Positions 23,001 through 36,429 of a DNA stretch of 64,000 nt are shown here, in pieces (the first letter of the stretch is position 1; each line of letters begins with the position of its first letter). The stretch is from Liolophura sinensis (taxonomy: Eukaryota > Mollusca > Polyplacophora > Chitonida > Chitonidae). The notes under the pieces were generated by a model. It ran no database searches. It was not told the DNA's origin and worked only from the letters and a program-made list of their open reading frames with translations. The stretch is taken from assembly GCF_032854445.1 (NCBI RefSeq), contig NC_088304.1, forward strand, positions 16,503,704-16,567,703, in the 5' to 3' direction. Made by a program: the position numbers and the translations under genes.

Positions 23001-26000
23001 TAAGCCTTTCTTTTGTGTTTGTATTCCTATATGCCATAAAAGTGTGTATTTTTATGTACTATTTGTTTGTTCCTTTCTTTCTTCTAATATTTATAACAAC
23101 GAACATCTGAACATTGCATAGATTATTACTTATTATTTCATTAAATACCTCTGAGCAGGATAAGCCTTATATCTGTATTTTGTACAGGTTTACATTTAAT
23201 TTATTGTTTAATTCCTTTCTTTTCTTTAATATAGCAGCGAACAGCTAAACATACATCACCTTGGTTCATTACTGTTATATTATACCATGTATATCTCCAA
23301 TCAGGATAATACACTTGTAAAAGTATATTCATGTACCAACAACAAAATCATGATCAGAAATGAACGTCAGACGAAATTAAACTTTTTCTCCCTCATGTAT
23401 ACATATATACACCAGTATATCAGATATACTTTCACATTCCCAAAATTACCGATCGCTAAAGCGGAAATGAACTCAATACCTGGTTATAGTCTGTGTTTAA
23501 GATACAAATCACTCAATCTGGACCAGAAAAAAATTCCAGTTGTAAAAATTTGGACTTCTATGAACACCTGTAAAGGTCGTGGCATTTTATATTTTATGTG
23601 TCTATGAAAGGTCAAGGCAGTTTCATATCTTAATGAAACGACAATGCTCTTTTTTGTGGACATGAAAGATCAAGGCTATTTTATGTATGGTACTTTCCAA
23701 GTGTCAAGTGTCTTTGTGAACCAGCTTCAAGGTCAAGGGTTTTATTGTTTTCTGTGCATATGAAAGGTCAAGGCTATTTGATGTATGGTACTTACCAAGG
23801 GTCAAGGGTCATGTTTTGAGGTTTGTTGCATGGGCATGTGACCTTTTGCATCACTACTGATTGTTTCAGAATTCAGAGGTATTCCGGACACCGATAAAGG
23901 CTTCCTTTTAGATATGTGAAATAATTCGATTAAAACATGTCAAAAACAAGAGCTCTGTGGAGTAAAAGGTGAAAAGGTCATTCATATTAGCGGCGGTCGA
24001 AAGGCTTAATACTTGTACTGAACTATTAAGTGAGACTTTCTTTTCATACGGCATCAGCAGGGTTGAGGACATAGAAGGACATAAGGACATAGTTGTTTAC
24101 TCAAACTCAAACTTATGTTATTTGCTGACAAAAAAAAAAATTATCTGTCTATTTTAAGTAACATGAGTTGAGTGGCAAACAGTAAATAGTTTGACTATTT
24201 ACACTATATAGAAACAAAAAAAATGTAAATCAAAAAAACGGCTTCGTTTAAAGTGCCAATGCCTCGACCAAGTACACCTGAAAGATCCACATAGATCTGT
24301 CTGAAAAACTAAATTCGACTTGCTGTAAATAGCTTCCCAACCCCCAAGAAGTTTTTTTTTTCTTTTGTTTTTCAACACAAATAAGCTAATATTTTGCCGT
24401 AATGTTACGAAAAAGTAGTTGAAATAAAAATAGTTCGTCTCTTCTGTTACTTTAAAATGGCAAAATGTTTTTTCTGTGACATAAATATAAAAGCGATGGA
24501 GAAGTCTGCTGAGGGACTTCATAATTAACATAACAGTGAGTCGTCAGTTTCACCTGAACTTCATCTGAGCAACTTACTGTACGACTTAAAATCATGTGAT
24601 TTGTCAGTTCATGTGTCACTGTCATCTCCAGGTACTTTGGCCAGAGCCTATACACCTAAATCTTCACACCACGGTGATTGTAGGTCTTCTTTTTCTTTAG
24701 CATTTTAGGAAGTTGAAATCTGTCCAGTTTTGTTTGAAAGTGCACCGGGTGAAGTAGGGTGAAGCTGTATTTTACCTTAAGTTGAGCATTTTTTTATTGA
24801 CACATTTTGCTTCATTCTGATTAATTTATACATCATATAGTGCCTCTTAAGAGTTTTTTGTGCAGCTGGGTTAATTTCTTATCAGAGAAACTTAAGCATT
24901 GGTGTCAAAGGTTTCAGTTTGAGATGCATATGTGCTTTAGAAAGTTCATTTTTTTGCATACCAAAGTTTGGATGAAATAATGTATATATCAGACATCTTG
25001 GGTGCTGTTGTAAACTATTCTCAGGGCCATCATGTGTGAAAGGTGTTAAATGTTTTTCTTTCGTGAAATATTCTTGTGCAAGTCATTACCTTGATCGTCT
25101 TCATCAAATCTTTAGATTGAAATTTTTTTTTTTTGTTAAATTTTTACACATTGTTCGCATTTTTCTATTCTATTTATTGATACCCTGTTTTACTAGTATT
25201 AAATAACATATCTGCATACATGTAACTTCATTATGTTTCTAGATAAATAAATGTTGTTCTGTTCTGTAAGTCATTGAAAAACTTTAAAAGAAGAGGAAAA
25301 ATAAAGAAATTACAGTCAGCCATAAATTAACATTATCCCTAGAGTAGAAAAAAAATACATTCACATGAATATCTGTTCAACATGGTATGTTCTCTATCAG
25401 TAATTTGAGCTGGTTTGGATGATTTTGGAGCCATTTTACTGAGCATAATGTAGACCTAATCTGGTAGATTTATCAAATCATTCAAATTTCTGTCGAAATT
25501 AAACAGTAATATCCACATGCTTGTGCCGGTAGTTCTCAACATAGCATTTGGCAATCAAGGGTGTCACTGTCTACATTCCTCAACAGCCAACAGCTATCCC
25601 AGAATGCCCTCCCTGAATGAAACTCCTCCCACGTCCTTTTTTGTCCAAGCTAGACTGTAAATCAACAAAGTGGGTGGTCCTAATGGCTCTGGCTAAACAG
25701 GAAAGCCTTAATGGCTGCTACAGCCTGTCTGATGTTCATGGCCTAATTTGAAGACCCCTGGATTGCTGAGTGGCTGGCAGCTGGAGCAATCTGATTGGAT
25801 GATATTTATAAACACTGCCATGTGGCTGGGCCGGCTTTGTGTGACCTGGCATTGCCCTGTGTGTTATGAAAAAGCCAGGCAACAAAGACACAGACACAAA
25901 TTTTCAACAAACTTAACATGTTTAGGGGAATTGCTTTGGCATTATTCCCTGTATTTCATTAACAATTTGTAAAGCCATCTGTTAAGCCTGAGGTAGCCTT

Positions 26001-29000
26001 TAGATATGCAAGTAGAGTTCATAACATTGCTCCAATGTAATTATGTAACACAGTGCTTATGTACATGCAGAGCCATGTTTTATATTGGGCTCTTCTAGAC
26101 TCCCCACCCCCTTGCCCGTATCTAAGAACAGGCTGTATCTATTGAGATTGTCTAATTTGATACCCTAAATGACCACAAATTTTGTCCGTGACTAGCTAGC
26201 CCATTTTTCCCGATTTTGAGAGTTTTATTGAGTTTGGATAGGTGTTTTGAGGTTTGTTTGTAACATGGGATGATGTTGTACTGGAAAATAGTCATTTTCA
26301 GCACCTAAAATAATATTTTTGGACATTTTGACATTTGCCTAAATGCATTTACATGCATACATGTGCATACTTGCACCGATAGCTCAGTTGGTAGAGCGTC
26401 CGCTTCAGGGGCAGCAGATTCAGGGGCAGCCCTGGGCCGGTTGTTACTTCCTCACTTGGCGTTCAGCATTAAGGGGATAGTGCATCAACTGGTTGACCTG
26501 TATCAGTATAATGGCTCGGGCAGGGTGGCTTTTTTGCCTTCAGTAAGTCGTCTCAGTGAAGCAGCACTAGATAAAAGAGCGGTTGAAATTTGTTCTGCAA
26601 CAAGGAGTCATATAACATGCACTGTAAGGATTCCTTTGTCGTCATATGATTCACGATCTAGTAAAAGTTGTTGAGCTTGATTCGGGTAGTTTAGTATAAT
26701 GTAGGCCTACATATATGGTTTTTTTTTTTTAATCTTTTTTCAAACTCTTCTGATTGAGTTTTGTTTGAATAGTTGGTGTGATTCTATGACACTTCTATCA
26801 AGTGAGCGAGCCTCGCTTTCTCATCACCTTCTTTGTTCAAATAATAGTTAGACAATATGTTAACAAGAAATTAGTTTAACACCATGCATGTATTCCATAT
26901 TTATATAGTAGATATTGGGGGAAATACGGGGAGTCTGGTTACCATGGCAATTTCAGATAGAATTAACGCATGGTCACCTATGTGTTGATGTTTCCCCAAA
27001 AATTGAACCTGCACATGCAAGAAATAGATGAGTTTCAGGTTTGAACTCTAGCTAAAGGTAGAAACAGCCCTTCTATACCTTGTGATAGAAGGGCTGTTCT
27101 GTATCAAAAATGTTGGGCAGGTATTTTTTATCATAATTTCTATTACCAGATAATGTGGATATCTGAGAATGTGGATATCTGAGAACAATAGGCAATTATG
27201 GAGAAACTTGAAAAGTGAAAGAAATTTCTAAAGGAAAGATGAAAAATGAAAGAAATGTTTACAGTAAAGATGTGCGAGTTGTATTCCAGAACATATGGGG
27301 ACAAGTGGTCAATAAATTAATGTCAACAAGACAACCTCACACTGTTGACAATATAAAAAGTCCACAGCGTAGAGAGTAAAACTAGAGCAGCAATGACAGT
27401 GTGCTAGTTGGCAAATGGTCTCACCTAAAATGATGAAGTATAACCGTGAACTTAAAACTGTCATTCTGGTGAAGGCTGGATGCAAAGTCCTACCTATCTA
27501 TGTAGACATAGTAAAGATGAGGAAATTAGGAAATTGGCAATTTGGTGAGCATAAGGAAAATGGAAGTCAACAAATGTGAGGCACAAGACATTGTGATGTC
27601 TGTATGTACTCCTCCAAAAGTAAAACTTATACAGCACATGGAAAACAAATGGAGCTGTAGCATTCAACATGGATACTCTCTGTCAGAAGGGCAATAAAAA
27701 TTGCCATGCCAGAATATGGTCTGGTTAGTGGCGGGCGTGACAAAAAGATTTGAGAGACAGGGCCATCCTGACTTGTCACATGACATTGGTCCGAAATTAT
27801 TTGCTGGTTTTGTGATGAGATAATATGAAGAAATTAACTAGTGCAGTGAACTTTTTGAGGATGCCATAAACATGCAAGACTTCAGTTATGGACGTTAAAT
27901 TAAATTTGTGTAAATTAATCATTGCATCATCCTGACACATGCAAACTACAGTCCGTGCTGTAATTGGGCGGGTAGGGGGTGGGATATATCATCCGGTATA
28001 GCTGATCAAAGTTTTAAGAGACATATTTTTGTACCAGGTACTTTCAATCTTCTGTAGGTATTGAGGAGAAAAGAGAAGGATTTTGAACAGGAAATGCAGA
28101 AATGGGCATTAGAGAAGATTGCTCTTCAGCAGAGAATTCAGGGGCTGAAAAGCGACCTCAACAAAATGAACATCGAGTTTGACCTTGACCTTTGGGTGTC
28201 CAACCAGGATCAAGAAACTGCCTCCACATCAACTGCCTCAGGTAAACAGCACCATTGTGATTGGTTGACATAGACCACTAATGAAAGTGCGTGTCTTGAA
28301 GCCCTTGTCACAAAGTGCACTCAATGTTGTGTGCTTGTAACTACAATGTAAATCAGTAAAACAGTTGACCTTGCTATGGTAGTGTGTAGTGCTGCATTTT
28401 CATTGTGAAACAGGCCCCAGATACCCAGGTTCATGTCTCAGTTGGAGTCATGAATTGAAAATAGACCTCCACTGAATTACCTCCCTAATCACATGACAGT
28501 AGCTAAGGCATAAAGCGAGACGTAAAACGACTAAAAATGGAACCATACCCATTGAAGTAGACTTATAGGCCTACAGTATTTAAGGGAGGTAATTCAGTGT
28601 GGCTCTGTTGGAAATCTTAGTACTTTTGGGCTTGGCACCTAGCATAAGGACACCAAGTACAGAGCTGTATCAGTATCCTGTGATAGGGTGGGTCGCCATA
28701 TCTCCTGTCTCGGGGAAGAGGCAGTACTTACGAATATGTCAGATTTAAGAACAACCTGCCGCAAGGAGATACTGAACAGAATCATACTGAAAGCAATGTT
28801 TAACCCAAATTAATTCACGTATTGTTAAATCATGGTGCGATAATTCACCTGTATTACTTTTTGTCCTCAGAAAATGGCAGCGTACAGCTGAGCGATGAGG
28901 AGGTGTCCAAATCTGTGTTACAAACTAGGGGTGAGTGAAAGAAAAGTAATTATTTACAAAAGCAACTTGTTGAAGTCGCTAATTTGACTCGCCAACAACT

Positions 29001-31133
29001 CAGGCTATGACTGTATTTTGTTAGTTGCGGTTTTACATTATGGATGAGTTAGCGTGCTAGCGCAGTGTAATGAACCAGGAGTCTCTCACCAATGTGGTTG
29101 CTGTGAGTTCGAGTCCAGCTCATGCTGGCTTCCTCTCCGGTCGTACTTGGGAAGGTCCGCCAGCAACCTACAGATGGTCATGGGTTTAGCCCGGTTTCCA
29201 CCCACCATAATGCTGACCACCGTCGTATAAGTGAAATATTCTTGAGTACGGCATAAAACACCAATCAAATAAATAAATAAATAAATACACATTATGGATG
29301 ACTTGATACTTAGAATAAACAGCTAATAAAAAATATTCCTGATGTTTTTTCTCAGAATCTAAATTGAAAGTGGAAACTTCCATGCCAGGTGAATCCTTGA
29401 CAGTGACAACTTCGTCATCAGCCAGTCATCCCAAACAGCTCAACGCGGCCATCATGACACCAGTCGTCCCCACGACTTACCGAACACCCGTCACACAGAT
29501 CCTTCACCAGACCATTACTCAGAGAGCCGCCATGCAACAACTACAGATGTTGCAACGACAACAGAAGGAAACTGCAGATAAAGGTATGGGGGAATACTTC
29601 ATTTTGAAATGGTTCATAGATCTATTGGGTATAGGCAGATCCTAGTTCAGCAGTGTTTCACCAGCCCTCTACAAGGGGAAGCAAATCTTCCAACTGACAT
29701 GACAGCAGTGCTGATTACCTAGCTGAACAATACTAAAGGTATCAGTAATTTTAATTACATACTAACACAAGTCATCATGAATTGCCATGGCTGGTATCAA
29801 TATTCTAATAGGTGGAAAGTTCTAAGATTTGCTTCCCTGTTCTCCACGCAACTTCAAAAGTTTATGAAAACACATCTCCTTTGATGATCCGCATATTTAC
29901 ACAATCACGCACAAGTGTTCGTCGGGAAAGGACATGGAGAACACAATGGAGCAGCCACTCGTTATCTTTTCTTTCAAAACCAGTGTGTTAGATTGGTCGG
30001 TGTGGGATAAGATTGTCTAAAGCCAAAAAGCAGAGATTTAAGTACAGTTCGGTCGGAAAAAAGGGTCAGGTCATCGCATATCACCACAAGTAATGGTTAA
30101 TTTAATTGAACTAAGGTTGAATCCAGACTTCTTTTATTATGATTAGGTACCGTAAGAGAATTGCTATTTTGTCCTGATCAATTCTTTGTCTATTGCAGTG
30201 TCGACCGTCCAGTCCAGTAATACCCGCACTCCTGCCCAGATTGTGCCCTCGGTAGCACAAGTGCGACCTCAGAGCGGATTGTCACAAGCTGTCACTCTGC
30301 AGACAAAACCCCCTCTTAATTCCCACATGGCCACAGTGAGCAAACTGGCATCTGCCATTGCCATGCCAATATCTACAACTCCAAAATCGGCAGGGCCAGC
30401 ACTGATGCCAATTGTAAGCAAACCGCCATCAAGTGTGGTTGCCATAGCATCATCTGCCACAACCACTGCTGCGGCAAGTTCTGTAAGTCAACACAGTGCA
30501 AAGCAGGCAGCTAGCCTAGCCACTCCGGCTGTGACGCCCACAGTGACATCGCCAGCCATGCAGGTGGGCATTGTGGGTAATGCAGCAATAAATCAGACTT
30601 TGACAGCATCGCTGATGAACCATGGGCTTACGAACCACAATACTATCACTGCAGTCCCGACAAATATCAAGCAACTGCTTGGAACTGGTGCCCACCTGGT
30701 ATCTGCAGGGACGCAACTGTCTGCGATCAACCCGCTGAGAACATCAACACTTGGACAGATGTTGTCATCGGTTTCGAATGTGGGTGGTGTCAGTATAGCA
30801 GGAGCCAATCAGCTGTCTGCAGTCCATCCGGTCGTTTCGTTGGCACACATCACGCCTGGATCGGCCCACATTATGTCGCCCATGTCAGTGGTTTCCCCGA
30901 ATGTGCATGTTAGCAACCTGTCCCAGCAACAAATAAACAACATGATACAACAACAACAACCACTGCTGAAGTCCCTTAACCAATTGCCACTGATTCAGCC
31001 TCAGTTCCTTCAGGCCGGTCAAGTGGTCAGTCAGCAGATGGTCAAACCTGTTGTGTTGGTACCCAGCGGAGTGGCCACGTCGTCTGGGCAACCAGCACAG
31101 GTCACCATGTCTGTCACCCGCTCGACTTCGTGA
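20038..31133 (+). CDS. MNT: MNT homologue, MAX-network bHLH-leucine zipper repressor, 8 coding exons
   Basis: Exons: 20038-20110, 20393-20531, 21162-21203, 21799-21910, 28058-28241, 28871-28930, 29356-29583 and 30199-31133. The sum is 1773 nt, 590 aa; from memory, human MNT is about 582 aa. Residues 1-16 (MSLETLLEAAHYLEQR) match the SIN3-interaction helix of MNT/MXD proteins. The bHLH is at about 75-122 (REVHNKLEKNRRAHLKECF, KKTSNLTILRGALRYIQ), with the class B contact residues His78, Glu82 and Arg86 for CACGTG. The zipper follows in exon 5 (about 123-160), then TASTSTAS, a short acidic stretch, a Gln-rich patch ending exon 7, and a Ser/Thr/Ala/Gln-rich tail of 311 residues. MNT pairs with MAX at E-boxes, recruits SIN3-HDAC and opposes MYC. 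The start codon is chosen because the SIN3-binding motif begins there. Intron 4 (6.1 kb) splits the bHLH from the zipper. Confidence 0.95.
23560..23840 (+). repeat. Degenerate repeat carrying AAGGTCA motifs
   Basis: Several diverged copies of a unit of about 70-100 bp, including TGAAAGGTCAAGGCTATTT and ATGTATGGTACTT. Each copy carries a GGTCAAGG or GATCAAGG core, and one reads TCAAGGTCA (about 23728), the form bound by ERR/SF-1-type nuclear receptors. Whether any site is used is unknown. Confidence 0.55.
26371..26674 (+). mobile_element. SINE-B copy, 3' truncated
   Basis: Begins with a tRNA-like head (CACCGATAGCTCAGTTGGTA, then GAGCGTCCGCTT). The body includes TCAGCATTAAGGGGATAGTG, CTCAGTGAAGCAGCACTAGA and TCATATGATTCACGA. 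It lacks the usual GTTAAACCCCAAGCACTCAC end. It lies in MNT intron 4. Confidence 0.85.
27063..27098. repeat. Perfect 14-bp stem hairpin
   Basis: AACAGCCCTTCTAT at 27063-27076 and its exact complement at 27085-27098, with an 8-base loop, in MNT intron 4. It is too short for a microRNA precursor and has no T-run context to call it a terminator. Confidence 0.6.
29041..29288 (+). mobile_element. SINE-A, near full length
   Basis: Plus-strand copy: degraded tRNA-like head (GAGTTAGCGTGCTAGCGCAG), GTTCGAGTCCAGCTCATGCT (B-box-like), CCCACCATAATGCTGACCAC, ATATTCTTGAGTACGGCAT, and tail (AAATA)n ending at 29288. It lies only about 67 bp before MNT exon 7. Confidence 0.9.
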
Positions 31134-34100
31134 AATTCACGGAGTTAGCATAGAAGAAAGACAAATTTTCAAGTCATCTGTGATATATGTTAGAGATTAT
31201 ACACAAAAGTGGATAACATTTTATCCATATACATGCATGTATATTTAAAAATACAAAAGGAAAAAAATGTAACATGTATTTTGTCCTATAGACGAGATAA
31301 CTTGATAGAGTTTAACTGTGTAGTTAAAGGTTAGTAGACAAGAATTTACTAGAACTGGACAACCCATTTTAATGTTACACCGCCTGCAATGGTCAAAGAC
31401 TTCTTGCTAATTTCAACAAAAAATTTTTATTCCCAGATAGATATGCATTAGAAAGTTTATTAGTGACTTCTACAAAACATTTTCAGGTTAAAAAATTGGA
31501 GAAAATTGACACAAAAAGGTTTTAGGTATGTTGTGTGATGGTTTAGGTATGTTGTCCTCATAGCAGTTAATGTTGAGATGGTATGATGAATCCAGCACCG
31601 TATCGGAATGTATTGTTTCATTTCTTCATAAACTGTGCATTAGTGGTAAAAAGCTGCTTAAATAATCCTGAATTAACTGATGAGCATTCTAACATGTACC
31701 AGTAAACAGTTTTACAGGCACTAGTTACATCTGACATCTGAACTTGAAGGAGAACAATTATAAGTTCAGATGAGGAGGAGTGAAATTTATAAATATACAT
31801 GGTTAGTCAATTTTTCTTTAAGGAGAAAAAGACATTTGTATGGTGGGTAGTTATGACAACATTTTCGTATATATCACTTTTGCATAATAATGTTCCAAGT
31901 GAGGATGTCATGCATTCCTAATAAATGTATTTGATTGTAAAAAAAAACTGAATTATGCTATAATTTCGTGACATAATGAAATAAAAATGATGAAAATTTT
32001 AGATCAACATATTTGTCAGGAGAAAAGCACAAATTTCAGCACAAAGAAAGTTTTACTGTCTTTGTGTTCAAATGTGTAACATCTACATTTACAATATATT
32101 TTTTGGAAAACTGTGTATACCAAGAGGTGGTCCCAAACAACACACCATACAAAAATCAAAATTCCTCTTCCCCCTAATTCCCCCTTAACGAAAAATTGTA
32201 AAAAATACTGAAGACTACATGTACAAAAACATTTGAGACATCATTTTTATGTTTTCTCCACCTTTAAGTGTACTGCGTCTTAGAAACAGGGGCCAAGTCC
32301 ATGAAGCCAGTGTGTTGACTTTAAACAAAATTGCAGACATTTGAAACCCATTTTGGCACCAAGGATTTGAAAAGATAGACATTTGAGGTATTATGTACAG
32401 AAAAATCCTTCACAAAGTTTCCTAGTTTGTAGTCTAAGCACATGCATTCTAATGAAATTTTTAATTTTGACTCGAGACATTTTGTGTAACGTTGCCCTGG
32501 AATTGTAAGAAGGGTTACAAGAATGGGCATGTTAGTGTCTGTCCACTTATGGTGTGAATGTATTACATCGAACTTAGAAATATCTCAACATTTCTAGAAT
32601 AGATTATTTTCTGAGTACCAGGGTCCAATTCCACACAGTTATTTATGAGGAAAGTTTTAGGTCAAGGCTGTTGAAATGTTAGAAGTCTTTCTAACTGTTC
32701 AGTTTGTTTACAAAAGATAAAGCATTAAAAAGTAAGCATTTCAATAATGTATCAACTTTTGACCATGTAAGCCAGCAAAGACTGCATGATAAATATGAAT
32801 GTCAGGTCTGAAAAAGTTTGAATATTTGGTGAAGACAATGTTTCACTTCCAAGGTTTTGTTCTTAATATGTGTATAAAGACTGGCGAGTCTGAAATGTCC
32901 ATTTGGGTGGATTTAATCTTGCCCTCATACAAATATCACTGCGTAAGAATTAGAGCCTTTTTTCACTCCTTTCAGGCACTGATATCTCACCCTTACCAGT
33001 AAATAAAAATCTGATCTTGTGAGCAAACAGTTTCAACATTGTGTGCATCTACACGGAGCTGTAAGATTTACATGTGTAGGAGTTCATCAAGGGGACATAA
33101 CTTTAGCAATACAGTTGTGTCTGAACTTGTATGTATAAACACTACAGTCCATGGCAATATTTTGGTTTGGTGTTTCACACCGTAAAATTCCACCTTCAGT
33201 GTAAAGTCAAAGCAACTAGAGAAAACACAGGGTTAGCATAAAGCTTGGTGAAACTATCTGCATGATGAAGGTTTTCTTGAAGTACATGCATTCCTATGCA
33301 AACAGCAATGAGCCTATTGCATACACACCAATCAGCCTATTGCATACACACCAACCGGACTATTGCATACAGCAATCAGCCTGTTGCATACACAGCAATG
33401 ACTCGTATTTGTGTACTTTTCTTTCTATGGGGGAATTGGCCGTTTTTCTTTTCTTTTTTGTTTTCACAAGCACCACGCTTGCTTTCGTTGCCGGTGATTA
33501 TATGTAATAGATTTAATTATTTTATCTTTTTTTGCAGTGATTTGTGTAGTAACAAATTCAAAACGCGCTCCTCTCTTGCAAATGAACAGTGCTATGCAGA
33601 ATCAAATTAATGTTATCTATATGAAACGATAAATTTCTGAGAAACAATGACAAAAACTTTTAACAGCAATGTGATAAGCTTATGTGCAGAATAAAACTGT
33701 GCATTGTACATGCTCAAATTTATCTCCCTTCTTGATACAATCTTTATTTGAACAAAGGATATGGACTATTCTTCCTTGCGTTGTTGATGTGACTGTTGTA
33801 ATTAGATATTAAAGCTAGTTTTGTGCTTAATTTTCATTCAAAATTGGAATTTGGTTTGTTAGAACCGTGTCCCCACTCACACAATTCATTGTGCCAGTTT
33901 TCCTCACACTTGCTCTCACATGCATGTGTATCTCACGAAAGTATACTATTGTTTTGTAAATTGCACAGTTTGTAAATTCTGCTTTCAGAATTTTAATGCA
34001 TGTCCATGTGTGGAGTATCACACATGTTCCTTTTCAACAATACCAAGCATCTCTTTTCTTGGTTCGCTGGATTAAATTCTTACCAAATAACAGTGGAACC

Positions 34101-34422
34101 AAGATAGTGATTTTGAGAGGTGAAAAACACCATCATTCCATAGTGCTTCAACAAAATAATTGTCTTACAAGAGTCTCTTGTTTTATAGGAGCAAATACAA
34201 CATTTCTTATGGTGCTTCAGGATAAAATGTTTATTTGCAAGAACATATGAATAAAACTTGTATTATAGGACATGAAAATAATGAGAAATAAACTATTCAG
34301 AGTTCGTACAATTTTATGGTGTGATTTAATTATAGATTTTGTCCACCATCCCTAATCCAAAAATCATTCCATCACTGCATGGCATTACTGATCAAGGGCA
34401 GTCTACATCTTCAGGCTTTATT

Positions 34423-34650
34423 CATTTATTTATTTATTTGGTGTTTTAAGCCGTACTCAATATTTCACATATTGACAGCGGCCAGCATTATGGTGGGAGG
34501 AAACCGAACAGAGCCCGGGGGCAACCCACAACCATCTGCAGGTTGGTGCCAGACATTCCCATTTATAGCCAGAGAGGAATCCAGGGATGCTCCTCGGCTG
34601 TTGCGCCGTGCTGGCCTCCTAACCCCCTCTACCACAGAGGCCTCATATTT
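34423..34650 (-). mobile_element. SINE-A copy
   Basis: Tail TTTATTTATTTATTTGGTG, then GCCGTACTCAATATTTCACA, GCCAGCATTATGGTGGGAGG and AGAGCCCGGGGGCAACCC, with a diverged head side. It lies between MNT and CUSTOS. Confidence 0.85.
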
Positions 34651-34706
34651 CGTATAAAAGTTGACTATTTAAGTGCACTTTCAAAGTACTGGTATGTATT
34701 ACCAGC

Positions 34707-35022
34707 CCTGATGGCTCAGTTGGTAGAGCTTCCGCTTTAGGGGCAGTAGATCCAGGGTCAATCCTGGGTCAGGTCACACCTAAGACAGTGAAAGAGGAAG
34801 TTTCCTTGCTTGGCGTTCAGCATTAGGGGATAGTATAATGGCTTGGATGGGCTGACTTACTTGCCTTCAGAAAGTTGTCTCAGTGAGGCAGCACTAGATA
34901 AAAGAGCAGTGGAAATCTGTCCTGCAACAAGGAGGCACATAACATGCATTCTAAGGATTCCTTCGTCATCATACGACTGAAGAAATGTTAAGTACGACGT
35001 TAACCCCAAACAATCAATCAAT
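34707..35022 (+). mobile_element. SINE-B, near full length
   Basis: Head GCCCTGATGGCTCAGTTGGT then AGAGCTTCCGCTTTAGGGG; body with CACCTAAGACAGTGAAAGAG, GAGGCAGCACTAGATAAAAG and CTGCAACAAGGAGGCACAT; end ACGTTAACCCCAAACAATC. It lies back to back with the neighbouring SINE-A copies. Confidence 0.9.
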
Positions 35023-35031
35023 GGAAAGTAT

Positions 35032-35165
35032 GTATTTATTTCTTTGATTGGAGTTCTACACTGTACTCAAGAACATTTCACTTAAATGACAACGGCCAGT
35101 GTAAGTACGACAACCACATGCAGGCATTGGTGAGAGGCTCCTGGGTCATGCGCATATCATCAGGC
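35032..35165 (-). mobile_element. SINE-A fragment with internal deletion
   Basis: TATTTATTTCTTTGATTGGA tail, then TGTACTCAAGAACATTTCAC and ACAACGGCCAGTGTAAGTAC. It jumps to the CATTGGTGAGAGGCTCCTGG block near the head. Confidence 0.75.
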
Positions 35166-35303
35166 CATAGAGGACGCCACTTTTATAAGTACATGAAGGC
35201 CTTAAACTAATACCTTCATACAAGAAATTAATCAAACTTCACAACAAAAAAAAATCGTAAGTGACCCTGTAAATTAGAAAAATTAATCAGAATCAAGCAA
35301 TAT

Positions 35304-35520
35304 GAGTGAGTGGCTGCTTGGGGTTTAACGTCGTACTCAACAATTTTTCAGTCGTATGACAAGGAAGGAATCTTTAGGGTGTATGATATGTGTCTCCTTG
35401 TTGCAGGACGGATTTCCACCGCTCTTTCATTTAGTGCTGCTTCACTGAGGCCCCTTAGGTGTGACTCGACTCAGGATTGATCTGGATCTTCCACTCCCAA
35501 AGTGGACGCTCTACCCAAGC
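35304..35520 (-). mobile_element. SINE-B copy with internal deletion
   Basis: Minus-strand copy: GAGTGAGTGGCTGCTTGGGG end, TTTTTCAGTCGTATGACAAG, CACCGCTCTTTCATTTAGTG, then a deletion to the CTAAGGTGTGACTCG-like region and GTGGACGCTCTACCCA head. Confidence 0.85.
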
Positions 35521-36429
35521 AATATGTGTTGCACAAAAAAAAAAAATGAACTACAATATTCAGATATGACATGTATGTGGTGGCAAGATGTCAGCAATGC
35601 CTCTTTACATAACTAGTATCAAATCTGGATTTATTTTGTACCTGCCTGTAATGCCAACTTTTCTTTGCTGAATGTCAGCGGTGTTGCTATATTAGGCCAT
35701 TTATAAAAATACGTTTGTTAGGGTAGCTTGACCCCTGCTCCAAAAAGCACCCTACTGTTAAGTTTTCACTTTCACTTTTGACAGATTGTTTTTCTATCTC
35801 TCTTGATGTTAAAATCCACATCTTTCATTAGCCAAAATGAAAAAATGAAAATATCTCTATTGACCTACTCTAGTTTTCCAGACATAGTTATCCCAACAAA
35901 CACTTCTTTAAGATTGGCCTCAGTGCTCTCATTAGACCTATAACATCGGTCTAGCTTTGACACTATTCCTACTTGTTTGGGTTTCATTTCCTCTGATATT
36001 TCTTTAAGCAAATAATTTTTCACTTACACAAGTTTTATGAGAAACTGAAGTGCCTGGCATAAACCACAGACCTCTGGCAAGTTACTGTATGGGTTACTCT
36101 GTGGGTGTATACTCCATAAAATTTGAGTGGAACATCACCATTGTGGTCAAGTCAAAATGGCAGAGTACACTGGACAACCACTGCTCTTAGGCAGATACCG
36201 GACATAAAATCTGATGCAGGCAAAGCACTACGAACTTGATTTGAACAAGTTACTTCATTAGTTAAGAGAGTTGGCCTAAAACATAGATATCAGTAAATAG
36301 AATATTAGCTGGAATCAAGCCTGTCTTTGGTTAGGGGCTGACATGACTGATAAACTGCACCACGAACGATCAACAGTATTCACTCGCTTACTAAACAACT
36401 ATACAAAACAAAGAATAACAAGCATATAG

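Larger units (their letters stand above)
21911..28057 (+). other. MNT intron 4
   Basis: 6.1-kb intron between helix 2 and the zipper exon. It contains a degenerate repeat rich in AAGGTCA (23560-23840), one SINE-B (26371-26674) and a 14-bp perfect hairpin (27063-27098). The rest is AT-rich sequence. Short open frames here (for example 23287-23607) lack splice context or homology that I recognise. Confidence 0.85.
31134..36429. other. MNT 3' UTR and MNT-CUSTOS convergent interval
   Basis: No supported coding exon. Candidate MNT polyadenylation signals AATAAA occur at 31980, 33690 and 34250. A candidate CUSTOS signal on the minus strand is at 35635-35630. A dispersed-repeat piece (ACCAAGAGGTGGTCCCAAA, near 32120) also occurs near 41511. 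The right half is packed with SINE copies (34423-35520). Short frames such as 33262-33610 come from a CATACACACCAATCAGCCTA-type tandem at about 33300-33400. Confidence 0.6.

Noticed and set aside
33262-33610. Overlapping frames with HTHQSAYCIHTN
   Set aside because: Caused by a short CATACACACCAATCAGCCTA-type tandem in the MNT 3' flank.
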